Source of the DNA: Muscardinus avellanarius
Taxonomy: Eukaryota > Chordata > Mammalia > Rodentia > Gliridae
Assembly: GCA_963383645.1 (NCBI GenBank)
Contig: OY726560.1
Coordinates: 87,335,093-87,399,092 of the forward strand
Direction of reading: 5' to 3'
Length of the DNA stretch: 64,000 bases
Every line of letters starts with the position of its first letter. The first letter of the stretch is position 1. The notes below the pieces were generated by a model. That model worked only from the letters and a program-made list of their open reading frames with translations, made no database searches and was not told where the DNA came from. The translations under genes and the position numbers were made by a program. Of the stretch, positions 19,853 to 31,328 are shown piece by piece.

Positions 19853-20689
19853 TATAACTTCACTTAAGGTGTTCTGGATCTCGAGTCAGTAGTATCTCAG
19901 ACCTCACTACTCCTTTACTGGGTTTTATCACAGAGTCTCTGACCCAGGGAGTCAATAGAGGCTGCTTTAAACTATGGGGGGTGCCAGGTTGCACGTTCTC
20001 CTATGGTGTGGTATCTCTGCCACCACCACTCCCTCACTGGGTACAGTGAGTACCTCAGTGAGGTACAGTACTGGGATTTCTCCTCTGTGGCCCACAATTT
20101 GACTCACTGTTCTTGAGTACGCAGATGTAGCTGTGCTGGATTCGGCGAATTCACTGCTGCTGCCGCCGCCGGTGGCAATATGGCGCCGCGGCCACACCCT
20201 CGGCCATGAGGCTGGCGTATTTTTTCTTCTCTGGTTTTTATTTCCACTCTGAATCCCTGCAGCGTGTGCTGAGCTCAGCCACTGGGAGCTTTAAATCCTC
20301 TCTGCGCCGAAAGATCCCGCCTGGCTGTTCCGCAGAGGCTCACCTCGGCTTGCTGTAGCCGTCCGATGAGTTCGCCGCTGCCGCCGGCAGTATGGCGCTG
20401 CTGCCGCGTCCTCGGGCGCGTGTGTCTCCTCTGTGGCCCTGAGCTCTGTTCTCAGTCAGCTTTCTCTCTGGAGCCTGGTGGTTTTTTTGTTTTTCTGGTG
20501 ATGGTGTTTTCTGGCTATGAAAGGCGCTTGTTTTGTGGTAATGGAAATTGGTTGTTAGCAGGGCTCTTAAGCCCCGCTTTTCTCGGTCGCCATCTTCCCG
20601 GCCCCTGTTTCAAAATAAAGAATAAAAAATAGGGCTGGGGGTGTAGCTCGGGGGTAGAATGCCCCTGGGTTCCATCCCCAGTCCCCCCC

Positions 20690-21134
20690 CCCACACACAC
20701 ACACAAAACAGAAAAACCCACAAAGCAGTCTCACTGTGAAGGTTTTCATCCTGTCCTCGGTCATAGTGCTTTAATCCCTCCCGCCCCCTAATACACCCAC
20801 AGGTTCCTCCAGCTGCAGCCTGGATTGGCTCTGAGTGGCCCTCAGAGCACGTTCTCCAGCTTCTCTCTCCCACTCGGAATTCCTGTCCACCACTTACTGC
20901 CTGTTTTCTTTCTCCCTCTATCTTCAGTTTCTCTCTGAATGCTTCTTTGGATCTCAGACTCTAGGTGCATAGGGAAGGGGAGCCCTTGGGCAGGTCGATC
21001 CCTGGTTCTAACAGCCCAGTGGGAGAATCCCAAAGGCCTTTCTCCCTTTCTGAGCCTCTGGGCAAGGAGGGCGGGATCTTGGTTCCAGGGTCTCAGTACC
21101 CCTGTGCCATTTGAGCTGCTTGCACGCATCATCT
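20690..21134 (+). promoter_or_regulatory. MYOZ1 upstream region
   Basis: SINE-free sequence before the MYOZ1 first exon, with a CAGCTG E-box at 20810-20815. Nothing else stands out. Confidence 0.35.
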
Positions 21135-21144
21135 CTATTAATAA
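21135..21144 (+). promoter_or_regulatory. MEF2-type site in the MYOZ1 promoter
   Basis: CTATTAATAA matches YTAWWWWTAR exactly. It lies about 135 bp before the first-exon donor. With no better TATA box in view it could also serve as the AT-rich core element. Confidence 0.5.
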
Positions 21145-21164
21145 CCACCCTCCCTCCCCCACTG

Positions 21165-21269
21165 CCAGTGCTGCCCCCACGCCTGCCCAGCTCGGGTTCT
21201 CCGGTCACAGCAGCTCAGAACTTCAAAGTAGCTGGAGCCCAGAGAGAGCTGATCACCAACTGAGAGCCG
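21165..21269 (+). other. MYOZ1: MYOZ1 untranslated exon 1
   Basis: A strong donor (gagagccg then gtaagt at 21270) closes a non-coding stretch downstream of the MEF2 site. Myozenin genes have a separate 5'UTR exon, and position and distance fit. The start coordinate is an estimate. Confidence 0.55.
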
Positions 21270-21760
21270 GTAAGTCTGCAGCTCTATGACTCAAGGGGCT
21301 GGAGTCCACTCTTGACTTGTGTGTCTGCAATTGTGATTCTGGACCCTGAGCAGGGAGGCCGCTTACTGCATGTGCTTGGATCCCAGTAGCCCATTTCAGG
21401 CAAGCCACAGTGTTGGAAGGAGGAGGGCCCAGAAGGTTGGAGAAGACACCTAAAGAATGAGAAGAAGGCCTGAGACCCTACTAAGTTAGTAGAGTTACAG
21501 ACATGCTTGTGAGACAGGACTGGGCTGCAGACAGCATGTGTTAGTGTGACCGCTTCTGTTAGGGAGGGGCTGGAGTCTTTTCCCAGCTTGTTCTGTCCAT
21601 GGCTAGATTCTACTACAATGTCCTGTCCTCCCTCAGCTCCCCACTGAACTGACATGTGCCAGGATTCAAGTGTCCCTTAGTTCCTCTCTCTACTTTAGTT
21701 CTGGAGTCTTGGGGAATGAGTGACCAAAAGAGCAAGAAACAGCCATAATAACACAGGCCA
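21270..21760 (+). other. MYOZ1 intron 1, unique part
   Basis: Nothing recognisable beyond intron sequence. Confidence 0.5.
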
Positions 21761-21764
21761 CCAA

Positions 21765-22435
21765 GCATGGTGTCGCACGCTTGTAATTCCAGCATTTGGG
21801 AGGCTGAGACAGACAGATTGCGGTTCCAGACAGCCTCAGCTACTTAGTGAGGCCCTTTGCAACTCAGTGAGACTCTGTTTCAAAATAAAAGAATAAAAAA
21901 TAGGACTGGGAATGTAGCTCAGAGGTAGAATGCCCCTGGGTTCCATCCCCAGTACCACACGCGCGTGCACACACACACACACACACACACGTACACACAC
22001 ACACTAATAATAATGACACAGACCTATAATGCCAGTATTTGGAAGGCTGAAATGGGAGGATTGCTGGTTTGGGGTCAGCTTCAGTCATTTAAGAAGACCT
22101 TCAGCAATTTAGCAGACCCTGTTTTATTTATTTATTTATTATTTATTTATTTTTTTTGTGGTACTGGGAATGAACCCAGGGGCTTCCTATCTCCAGGCTA
22201 CACCCCCAAGACCTATTTTACATTTTATTTTGAAACAGGGTCACTAAACTGTGAGAGCCTCACTAAGTAGCTGAGGCTGGCTTTGAACCTGTGTGATCCT
22301 CCTGTCTCAGCCTCCCAAGTACTAGGATTACAAGCATGAGTCACACCCGGCTTTCAGACCCTGTTTTAAAAAAATAAATAAAAAGGGCTGAAGGTGTGGC
22401 TCAGAGGCAGAATATCCCTGGGTTCAGTCTGCAGT

Positions 22436-22468
<33 letters not shown>

Positions 22469-23060
22469 AGGAAGGAGGAAGGAGCACAGCTGTGGCCTCC
22501 CAGGCCTTATTCCAGCTGGCGCAATGGAGGAGCAACAACCTCTCCTTCCTATGGAGACTGCTTTTAGCTGAACATGAATATCCTCCAGACTGGCAGAACA
22601 TAGCTCTAGTCCCCTGGGCCTTGGGGGGAAGACTAAGGAGAAACCAGAACTTGAAATGAACCCTAGACTGATATCTCAGTACAAATGCAATCTTCAAATT
22701 ATGACACACCCTCGAGGCCTGGGTTCATTGCCCTGTTGTTTTTTGTTGTTGTTTTTGTTTTTTTGTACTAGGGATTGAACCTACGGGCATTCTAACTCTG
22801 AACTACACTTCCAACCCTTTTTATTTTTATTATTTGGAAACAGGGTCTCACTAGTTTACCAACAGCCTCACTAAGTAGCCGAGGCTGTCTTTGAATCTGT
22901 GATCCTCCTGTCTCAGCCTCCCATGTGCTGGGATTACAAGCATGTGCCACCATGCCCGACTGAGAGCCTGTTTTAAGACATAAAATAAAAAGGGGGTTGG
23001 GGATGTAGCTCAGAGGTAGAATGCCTCTGAGTGCAACCCTCAGAACCAAAAAAACATAAA
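21765..23060. repeat. B1-dID SINE cluster in MYOZ1 intron 1
   Basis: Plus copies lie at 21765-21960 and about 22020-22110. A minus copy (22145-22355) interrupts the latter, which resumes at 22355-22440 before an A27 run. Another minus copy sits at 22765-22965 and a plus dID half at 22990-23048. (CA)n lies at 21968-22005. Confidence 0.8.
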
Positions 23061-23149
23061 CAAGAACAAAGAAATACTACCCTACTGCAGACACTCATTC
23101 TTTCCTGTCTCTGTCCACCTTCCAACTCCTCATTCCCCACCCCATCCAG

Positions 23150-23240
23150 GCTGATTCCACCTCCAGGATGCCACTCTCTGGGACCCCAGCCCCCAACAAG
23201 AAGAGGAAATCCAGCAAGCTGATCATGGAACTCACAGGAG
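23150..23240 (+). CDS. MYOZ1: MYOZ1 exon 2 (start codon exon)
   Basis: Acceptor cccatccag ends at 23149. Eighteen bases of 5'UTR precede ATG 23168. Twenty-four codons plus one base reach donor gtaggg at 23241. Confidence 0.92.
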
Positions 23241-24616
23241 GTAGGGCATGTTTGCACTGTTTAATGTAGAACTTCTTATTTAAAGCATCCCTGACCCAAG
23301 AGCCCAAGAAAGAACATAAGGTTGCATATGTTTTAGGGAAAGCAAACAAGAGGAACTCGAATGGTAGGAAGGTGGGGGTGGAATGAGAGGAGAGGTAAAA
23401 AAAAGGTAAGGAGAAAGAGGCAGAAAGGATTCAGCTTTCTACCCTTTTACCTTGTAATTGGAGGTAACACCCTGCCATATTACCCAGCTCAGTTCTAGGA
23501 CTACAGGCCCCACGGTCAGTGAGGTATGTTTGAGGAAGAGACTCTCACAGATTAAGGTTCCAGTATATTGTTAATTTCTGTATTTCCTCAGCACTAGGGA
23601 ACTTGTATAAGCACCTACATAGAAAACAACACAGGCATGTTTCCTGGGGTAGTGCATGCATATAGAAGCTCTTTGGAGCCAGAGTTCGCTGAGGAAAAGA
23701 AAAGGAAAAGACGTTAAGACAGGAGTCTGTATTTAGAGGTGGCCAGCTCCACAGAGGATTAGCCTATCAACTTTCCTCTATGCCACAGTTTTTCCAGTGG
23801 TCTCTATCTATGATGTTTTTTTATACCTCTTGCCCTCCACTCCAAGCCCATGCCCCTTTGATCTTGTTTACCTCTCTAGTATCCCTACTGTCTCCACCCT
23901 GCACCCCAGTTCTCATGCATTCTCTCCAAGGAAATGAAAATCTCTCATAAACTAGATAAACCTTGGTCACACATCACAGCATATACTCCCCTAAATAATT
24001 TCTACTTGACAGAAACACACACTTAGTCATAAATGGGGTCTTCATTCGGAGCCCGGAAAACCCTCCTTTCCTATCTCCTTTCCTCTTCCCTCGCTCTCCC
24101 TCTCCACTGCCCTGAAAGGTGGACAGGAGAGCTCAGGCCTGAATCTGGGCAAGAAGATCAGCGTCCCGAGGGACGTGATGCTGGAGGAGCTGTCTCTGCT
24201 CACCAACCGGGGCTCCAAGATGTTCAAACTGCGGCAGATGCGAGTGGAGAAGTTTATTTATGAGAACAACCCTGATGTTTTCTCTGACAGCTCAATGGTG
24301 AGTCTGGAATGGAACCACTTTCACAAAGCTTAATGCCTTTTCTCACAGTCTCTTGATAGGCACCTGAGCCACAAAGTACCATCAACCTCCTCTCCCTGAA
24401 AAAGCAAATATTCGTCGGATATGGTGGCACATGCTCTTAGTCCCAGTGCTTGGGAGGCTGAGACAGGAGGAGCTCAGGTTCCTGGCCAGCCTCAGCTACT
24501 TAGTGAGGCCCTCTGTAACTCAGTGAGACCTTGTTTCAAAATAAAGAATAAAAAAATAGGGCTAGTGGTGTAGCTTGGAGGTAGAATGCCCCTGGGTTCC
24601 ATCCTCAGTACCACGA

Positions 24617-24672
<56 letters not shown>

Positions 24673-25649
24673 CTAAAAAACAGGGCTTGGAGGTAGAATG
24701 TCCCTGGGTTCAATCCCCCAAACCACAATACATACATACACATACATACATACATACATACATACATACAAAAGAAAATGTAGCAGGGTGTGATGGCAAC
24801 ACTTGTAATTCCAGTACTTGGGAGACTGAGAGAGGAGGATCTCAAGTTTGTGGCCAACCTCCACAGCTTAGTGAGGCCCTTCACAACTTAGTGAGACCCT
24901 ATTTCAAAATAAAGAATAAAAATTAGGGCTGGGGGTGTAGCTCAGAGATAGAATGCCCCTGGGTCCATCCCCAGTACCACAAAACAAAACAAAACAAAAA
25001 ACAGAAACCTTGGACATCAAACTTAATTGAGTATACTTTTTTTTTTCCCCCAGTACTGGGGATTGAACTCAGGGATATTTTGCCTCTGAGCCACACTCCC
25101 AGCCCTATTTTTTATTCTTTATTTCGAAACAGGGTCTCACTGAGTTACAAAGGGCCTCACTAAGTAGCTGAGGCTGGCTGCGAACTGGGATCCTCCTGTC
25201 TCAGCCTGCCAAATGCTGGGATTACAAGTGTGCGCCACCATGCCTGGCTTTGATGTCCAAGTTTATACAATGAATATTTTTTTACCTGTAAATATGTCCC
25301 CTACAACATTTGAGACATAAAAACAAATTAAAAATACAGGATGCTCACTTATATTTGAATTTCAGAGGTACAGTCAGCAACCTAACATAAGTATGTCCCA
25401 TGCAATATTTAGACCATTTTTATACTAAAAAAAAGTTTGTTTTGTTTTGTTTATTGCCAGAAATGGTAGCACAAATTTGTAATCTCAGAGTACTGAGACA
25501 GGAGGATCACAGGTTTGGGGCCAGCCTCAGCTACTTAGTGAGGTCCTCTGCAATTTAGTGAGATCGTTTCAAAATAAGGAACAAAAAAATAGGACTGGGG
25601 ATGTAGGTCAGAGTTAGAGTGCCCCTGGGTTTCATCCTCAGTACCACAA

Positions 25650-25689
<40 letters not shown>

Positions 25690-26669
25690 AGGGTTGGGGT
25701 ATATTTCGGAAGTAGAATGCCCCTGGGTTAAATCCCCGTTCTGAAAAAAATGGGGAGATTGAACCCTTGGGCATTCTATCCCTGACCTACACCCCATCCA
25801 TATTTATTTTTAATTTAATTTAATTTAATTTTTGTGGTACTGGGAATTGAACCCAGGGGCTTTCTACCTCTGAGCTATACCCCAGCTCTATTTTCTAATT
25901 CTTATTTTGGAACAGGATTTTTTTTTTTTTTTTTTTTTTTTCAGTACTGAGGATGGAACCCAGGGGCATTCTACCTTTGAGCTACACACCCAGCCCTACT
26001 TTTTATTCTTTTGAAACAGGGTCTCACTGAGTTGCAAAAGGCCTCAAAGTAGCTCAGGCTGTCCATGAACCTGTATACTCCTGTCTCAACCTCCCAAATG
26101 CTGGGATTACAAGCATGAGCCACCACTCCCGGCTGAAACAGGATCTTTCTAGGTTGATGAGAGTTTCATTATTGCTGAGGCTGTCCTCGAACCTGTGATC
26201 TTCCTGTCTCAGCCTCCCAATTACTGCGATTACAGGTATGTGCCACTACTCCCAGCAATTTTTTTAAATTTAGAAACAGGGCCTTACTAAATTGCTGAGA
26301 ATGGCTGCAAACCTGTGATCCTCCTGTCTCAGACTCCAAAGTACTGGGATTACAAGTCTGTGCCACCATGTCCAGCCTAAAAAAAGTATTTGTTCTGCAT
26401 CTGAACTTCAGATTTAAGCAATGTCCTGTACTTTTATCTGCTAAATCTAGCAACCCTAAATAGAGCTAAATGAAGCCAGGTGTAGTGCACCTGTAGTTAC
26501 TTAGTGAGGCTCTTAGCAACTTAGTGAGACCCTGTTTCCAAATAAAATATAAAAATAGGTCTGGGAATGTAGCCCAGAGGTAGAAAGCCCCTGGGTTCCA
26601 TCCCCAGTACCAAAAAAAAAAAAAAAAAAAAAAAGACTCAAGAAGAAGATGGCTGTAAAATTTCATTTA

Positions 26670-26715
<46 letters not shown>

Positions 26716-29142
26716 GGTGCAGTACTGGGGATGGAACCCAGGGGCATTCTACCTCCGAGCTACACACCCAGCCCTGTTTTTTATTCTTTATTTTGAATCA
26801 GGGTCTCACTGAGTTGCAAAGAGCCTCACTCAGTAGCTGAAACTGTCTGTGAACCTCGATCCTTCTGTCTCAGTCTCCTGAATGCTGGGATTACACGCGT
26901 GCGCCACCATGCCCAGCTCATTCCTTTATTTAAAGGGTCGGTCTCAGCCCAGAGTGGTAGCACACGTGTGTAATCCCAGCATTCAGGAGGCTGGGACCGG
27001 AGGATCGCGGTTCACAGACAGCCTCAGCTACTTAGTGAGGCTCTTGGCAACTTAGTGAGACCCTGTTTCCAAATAAAATATATTTTTAAAAAAGTAGGTC
27101 TGGGAATATAGCTTGGATGTAGAAAGCCCCTGTGTTTCATCCCCAGCACCAGAGGGGGGGGAGGAACCCTACATTTCTGTAGTTGGGCTCCTTCTCCAAA
27201 GAAAGAGAAGTAAGGTCTGGAGTCAGGCCAGGCACAGGATGTTATAGCTGAAAAGAAGGGGACCTTTTCCATTTCCTTTCTTCCTCCTCCACCTTCCTTG
27301 GGTGGCTGGGGAGAGTAGAAATAGAGGCCTACTTACACGGATGGGGCCAGGGCAAGAGTATCTGTCATTGGCCTTTATGCAGGAACAGAGTAAAAGTGCT
27401 GATCCAGTGGTATCTAACTTTAGGAGACCTAAAACCCTCCTCTGCTGGGTCTGGTTACACCAGGTGGAGCATAGGGTATACATGTTTAGATGGCCAGAAG
27501 TTGCTCCTCAAGGAGTTGGCAAGGTTATTTTTAGGTTTTAGGACTGAATCCTGTGTTGTCCTTTTAGCCACTCACCCCGCCCCCACTTACTATAGTTCAC
27601 TGTAAGGAAATCCTGATCCAATAGCCACTAAGAGGAGAGAGACAGGAATTAGGTAAGAGAACAGAGTTTTAGCTGTTGGAGAAACTGAGAAAAGGAATGG
27701 ACAGAGACCTCTCTAGTTCTTCAAATTAAGACTGGGAGCTGGATGTTGTGGTACAAACCCATAATCCCAGTACTTTGGAAGCTGAGAAAAGAGGATTGCA
27801 GGTTTGAGGATAGCCTCAGCAACCTAGGGAGATCTTGTTTCAAAATAATAAACCAGGCATGGCGGCATACACTTGTAATCCTAGTATTTGGGAGGCTGAG
27901 ACAGGAGATTGCAGATTTAAAGCCAGCCTCTGCAATTTAGCAAGGCTCTTAGTAATCCTTAGTGCCAAAAATACAATATATATATTATATATTAATATAT
28001 ATTAATATGATGTTAAGAAGAGCAGGGCATGGTAGCACATGCCTGTAATCCCAGTATTTGTAAGGCTGAGATAGGAAGATTGCAGGTTCAAGACCAGCCT
28101 CAACAATTTAGTGAGACCTTGATCCAACATAAAAATAAAATAAAAATATTTCTACTCTCCCCAGCCACCCAAGGAAGGTGGAGGAGGAAGAAAGGAAATG
28201 GAAAAGGTCCCCTTCTTTTCAGCTATAACATCCTGTGCCTGGCCTGACTCCAGACCTTACATGTTGGCCTATGCTTGTAATCCCAATAGTTGGGAGGCTG
28301 AGACAGAAGGATTGCAAGTTCATGGCCAGCCTCAGCTACTTTTTTTTTTCCCCTTGCAGTACTGGGGATGGAACCCAGTGGCATTCTACCTTCAAGCTAC
28401 ACCCCTGCCCCTTTTTAAAAATTCTTTATTTTGAAACAGGTCTCACTAAGTTGCAGAGGGCCTAAGTAGCTGAGGCTGGCTTCATACCTGTGCAATCCTC
28501 CTGTCTCAGCCTCCCGAATGCTGGGAATACAAGTGTGCGCCACCACCCCCAGCTAGCCTCAGCTACTTCATGAGGTTTTTCACCATTTAGTGAGACCCTG
28601 TTTCAAAATAAAGAATAAAAAGCCAGGCATGGTGGAACATGCTTATAATCACAGTACTTGGGAGGCTGAGATGGGAAGATCGTGGTTTGCAACTCAGTGA
28701 GACCCTGTTTCAAAAAATATAAAGACTAAAAAATAGAACCAGGTGTGGTGTAGCTCGGAAGTAGAATGCCCCTGGGTTCTGTCCCCAGTACTGCAAAAAA
28801 AAAAAAAAAAAAATAGGGCTGGAGGTTTAGCTCAGAGGTAGAATGCCCCTGGGTTCCATCCCCAATACCAATAAATAAAGAATAAAAGAATAACAAAATA
28901 GGGCCAGGTTTGGTGTGGTATCACTCTTATAATCCCAGCACTTGGGAGGCGGAGACAAGGAGGAATGCTCAGGTTTGAAGCCAGCCTCAGCTTAGTGAGG
29001 CTCTCAGCAACTTAGTGAGACCATTTCCAAATGAAATAGAAAATAGGTCTGGGGGTATAGAGCCCAGAGGTAGAAAGCCCCTAGGTTCCATCCCCAGTAC
29101 CACACACACACAGTACCACCACACTTAATCCCTAGTAACACA

Positions 29143-29191
<49 letters not shown>

Positions 29192-31281
29192 TTGGTTTTC
29201 CTTGACAACTCCATCCTCTCAAATTTTAATTAAGCAGAAATCTTGGTCTTCTTTGTCTTGTGAAGGATGGGAAGGGGGAGAGGAGAGTGAGCTTCCTCAC
29301 CCTAAGGCATAATTAGGGGAACTGAGCCAATAGCTATCCACTATTTTTTTATTGGAGAAGGAATCTGGGATCTCAGGGGGTCCAGGGGGTTCTAGTTGGC
29401 CATTATCTCTAATTACCGCTTCCTTTGCTATATCACCTCTGTGCATTTTTCATGCCTATTGCTAACCTTTCCCTCACTTTCTCCTTTTTTTTCAGGATCA
29501 CTTCCAGAAGTTTCTTCCCACAGTGGGGGGACAGCTGGGCACAGCTGGCCAGGGATTCTCCTACAGCAAGGCGGGTGGTGGAGGCCAGGTGGGAAGCGGT
29601 GGCTCTGCCGGGCAATATGGCTCTGACCCTCATCATCATCAGGGCTCTGGGTCTGGAGCTGGGGGTTCCGGTGGTCCTGGGGGCCAGGCTGGCAGAGGAG
29701 GAGCTGCTGGTGTCGCAGGGGCTGATGAAACAGGATCAGGCAAGTATTCTCATCCAAAATTAATGTGTCTGGTCCCTGGAGCAATGAGACCTCCAGGAAT
29801 GAAGCCTGGGCTGGACATGGAGACCAGGGCAGTGAGCTGAGAAGGCAAGGACCAGGCAGTGTCTAGGATACAGTGAGCTTGAAGCCTTGTCTTTTAGTCA
29901 CCTCTCTGGCTTTCTTGATTTAGATCTGACCCCCAGGCTGCCATTTTGGCACAAACCTTACACAATTACCAAGATATTATACTTTTGGTCCCTGGCCCCA
30001 GCAACATCCCTAGTATAAGGCTGTGGGACTAACAGTCATTGGCTGCTAACTAATGGCTAGTATTTGATTTACTTCTCTTTTCCATGGCTACCAGGAGACC
30101 AGGCAGGTGGAGAAGGAAAACATATCACTGTGTTTAAGACCTATATTTCTCCGTGGGAACGAGCCATGGGGGTTGACCCCCAGCAGAAAGTGGAACTCGG
30201 CATTGATCTGCTGGCCTATGGGGCCAAAGCTGAACTCCCCAAATACAAGTCCTTCAACAGGTAGGATGGGAGGAAAGGAACCAGTGCATACTAGTGCGTC
30301 ACGGTACCCTTAGTTGGCACTGACTGTAGGTCAGATATTACAGAAGAAGGGAGAGGAGAAATGGCAGGAATATAGGGACCCTAATGGAAAGCTTTTGTTC
30401 TTTTAATCTAGCTCAACTTCATCATAGCATTAAGATAAAGTTTTTTTGTTGTTGTTGTTGAACCCAGAGGCATTGTACCTCCAAGCTATACCCCCAATCC
30501 AATTTTATATCTTATTTGGAAAGAAGGTCTCACTAGGTTGCTGAGAGCCTTGCTAAATTGCCAAGGCTGGCTTTGAACCTGTGATCCTCCTGTCTCAGTC
30601 TCTCACATACTGGGATTACAAATGTGCGCCACTACGCTTGGCTAAGAAAGGAAAAATCTGCTGGAAATTGGGATTTGAATTTTTGTTTATAGGCCACTTA
30701 GCTGTATGGGAATAGGAAAGTTATCCTATTTCTAAGACTTGGTTCTATTAATTAATTAATTAATTAATTTTTGGCACTGGGGTTTGAACCCAGGGGCATT
30801 CTACCTCTGACCTGCACCCAAGCCCTATTTTATTTTTATTTTGAAACAGGGTCTCACTAGGTTGATGAGGGTCTCACTAACTTGCTGAGGCTGTCCTTGA
30901 ACCTAAGATCCTCCTATCTCAGCCTCCCATGTACTAGATTATAAGCATGTACCACCACACCTGGCTTTATTTATTTATTTATTTGGTGGTACTGAGGATT
31001 GAACCCAGGGGCATTCTATCTCTGAGCTATACCCCAGCTCTTTTTTTTTTTTTTTTTGGTGGTACTGGGGGTGGAACCCAGAGGCTTTCTACCTCTAGGC
31101 TATACTCCCAGACTTATTTTATATATATTTTTGGAAACAGGGTTTCACTAAATTGATGAGAGCCTCACTAAGTAGCTGAGGCTGGCTTTGAACCTGTGCG
31201 ATCCTCCTGTCTCGGCCTCCCAAGTACTGGGATTACAAGCATGTACCACCATGCCCAGCCCAGCCCTATTTTTTAATTATT

Positions 31282-31328
<47 letters not shown>

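Larger units (their letters stand above)
17788..20602 (-). mobile_element. L1-derived insertion with 5'UTR and ORF1 but no sense ORF2
   Basis: On the minus strand the element starts near 20602 with ccgggaagatggcgaccg, has a GC-rich 5'UTR to 19853 and an intact ORF1 (18890-19852). It ends with a G-rich 3'UTR and poly(A) (17788-17990), where caccaataaaat stands close to the tail. Between ORF1 and the 3'UTR there is no sense ORF2, only AT-rich sequence holding an old antisense ORF2 relic. A 9-bp duplication ccctgtttc brackets the whole 2.8 kb. Full L1s are 6-7 kb. Confidence 0.8.
17665..20690 (+). repeat. B1-dID SINE split by an L1 insertion
   Basis: The left part (17665-17787) stops at gagaccctgtttc. 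The right part resumes at 20603 with ccctgtttcaaaataaag and runs through the dID half to about 20685. The repeated ccctgtttc (17779-17787 and 20603-20611) is the target-site duplication of the L1-derived insertion. Confidence 0.85.

Noticed and set aside
20960..21180. Open frames near the MYOZ1 promoter as part of a coding first exon
   Set aside because: MYOZ1 begins at ATG 23168 as in other mammals, and the donor at 21270 closes an untranslated exon.
24492..24884. Open frame rich in FFLSF and YVCM repeats
   Set aside because: Translation of SINE halves and (GAAA)n/(CATA)n microsatellites. Dozens of similar frames across the window share 'WYWGWNPGAFYL' or 'ETGSH' strings that are just dID and B1 sequence.
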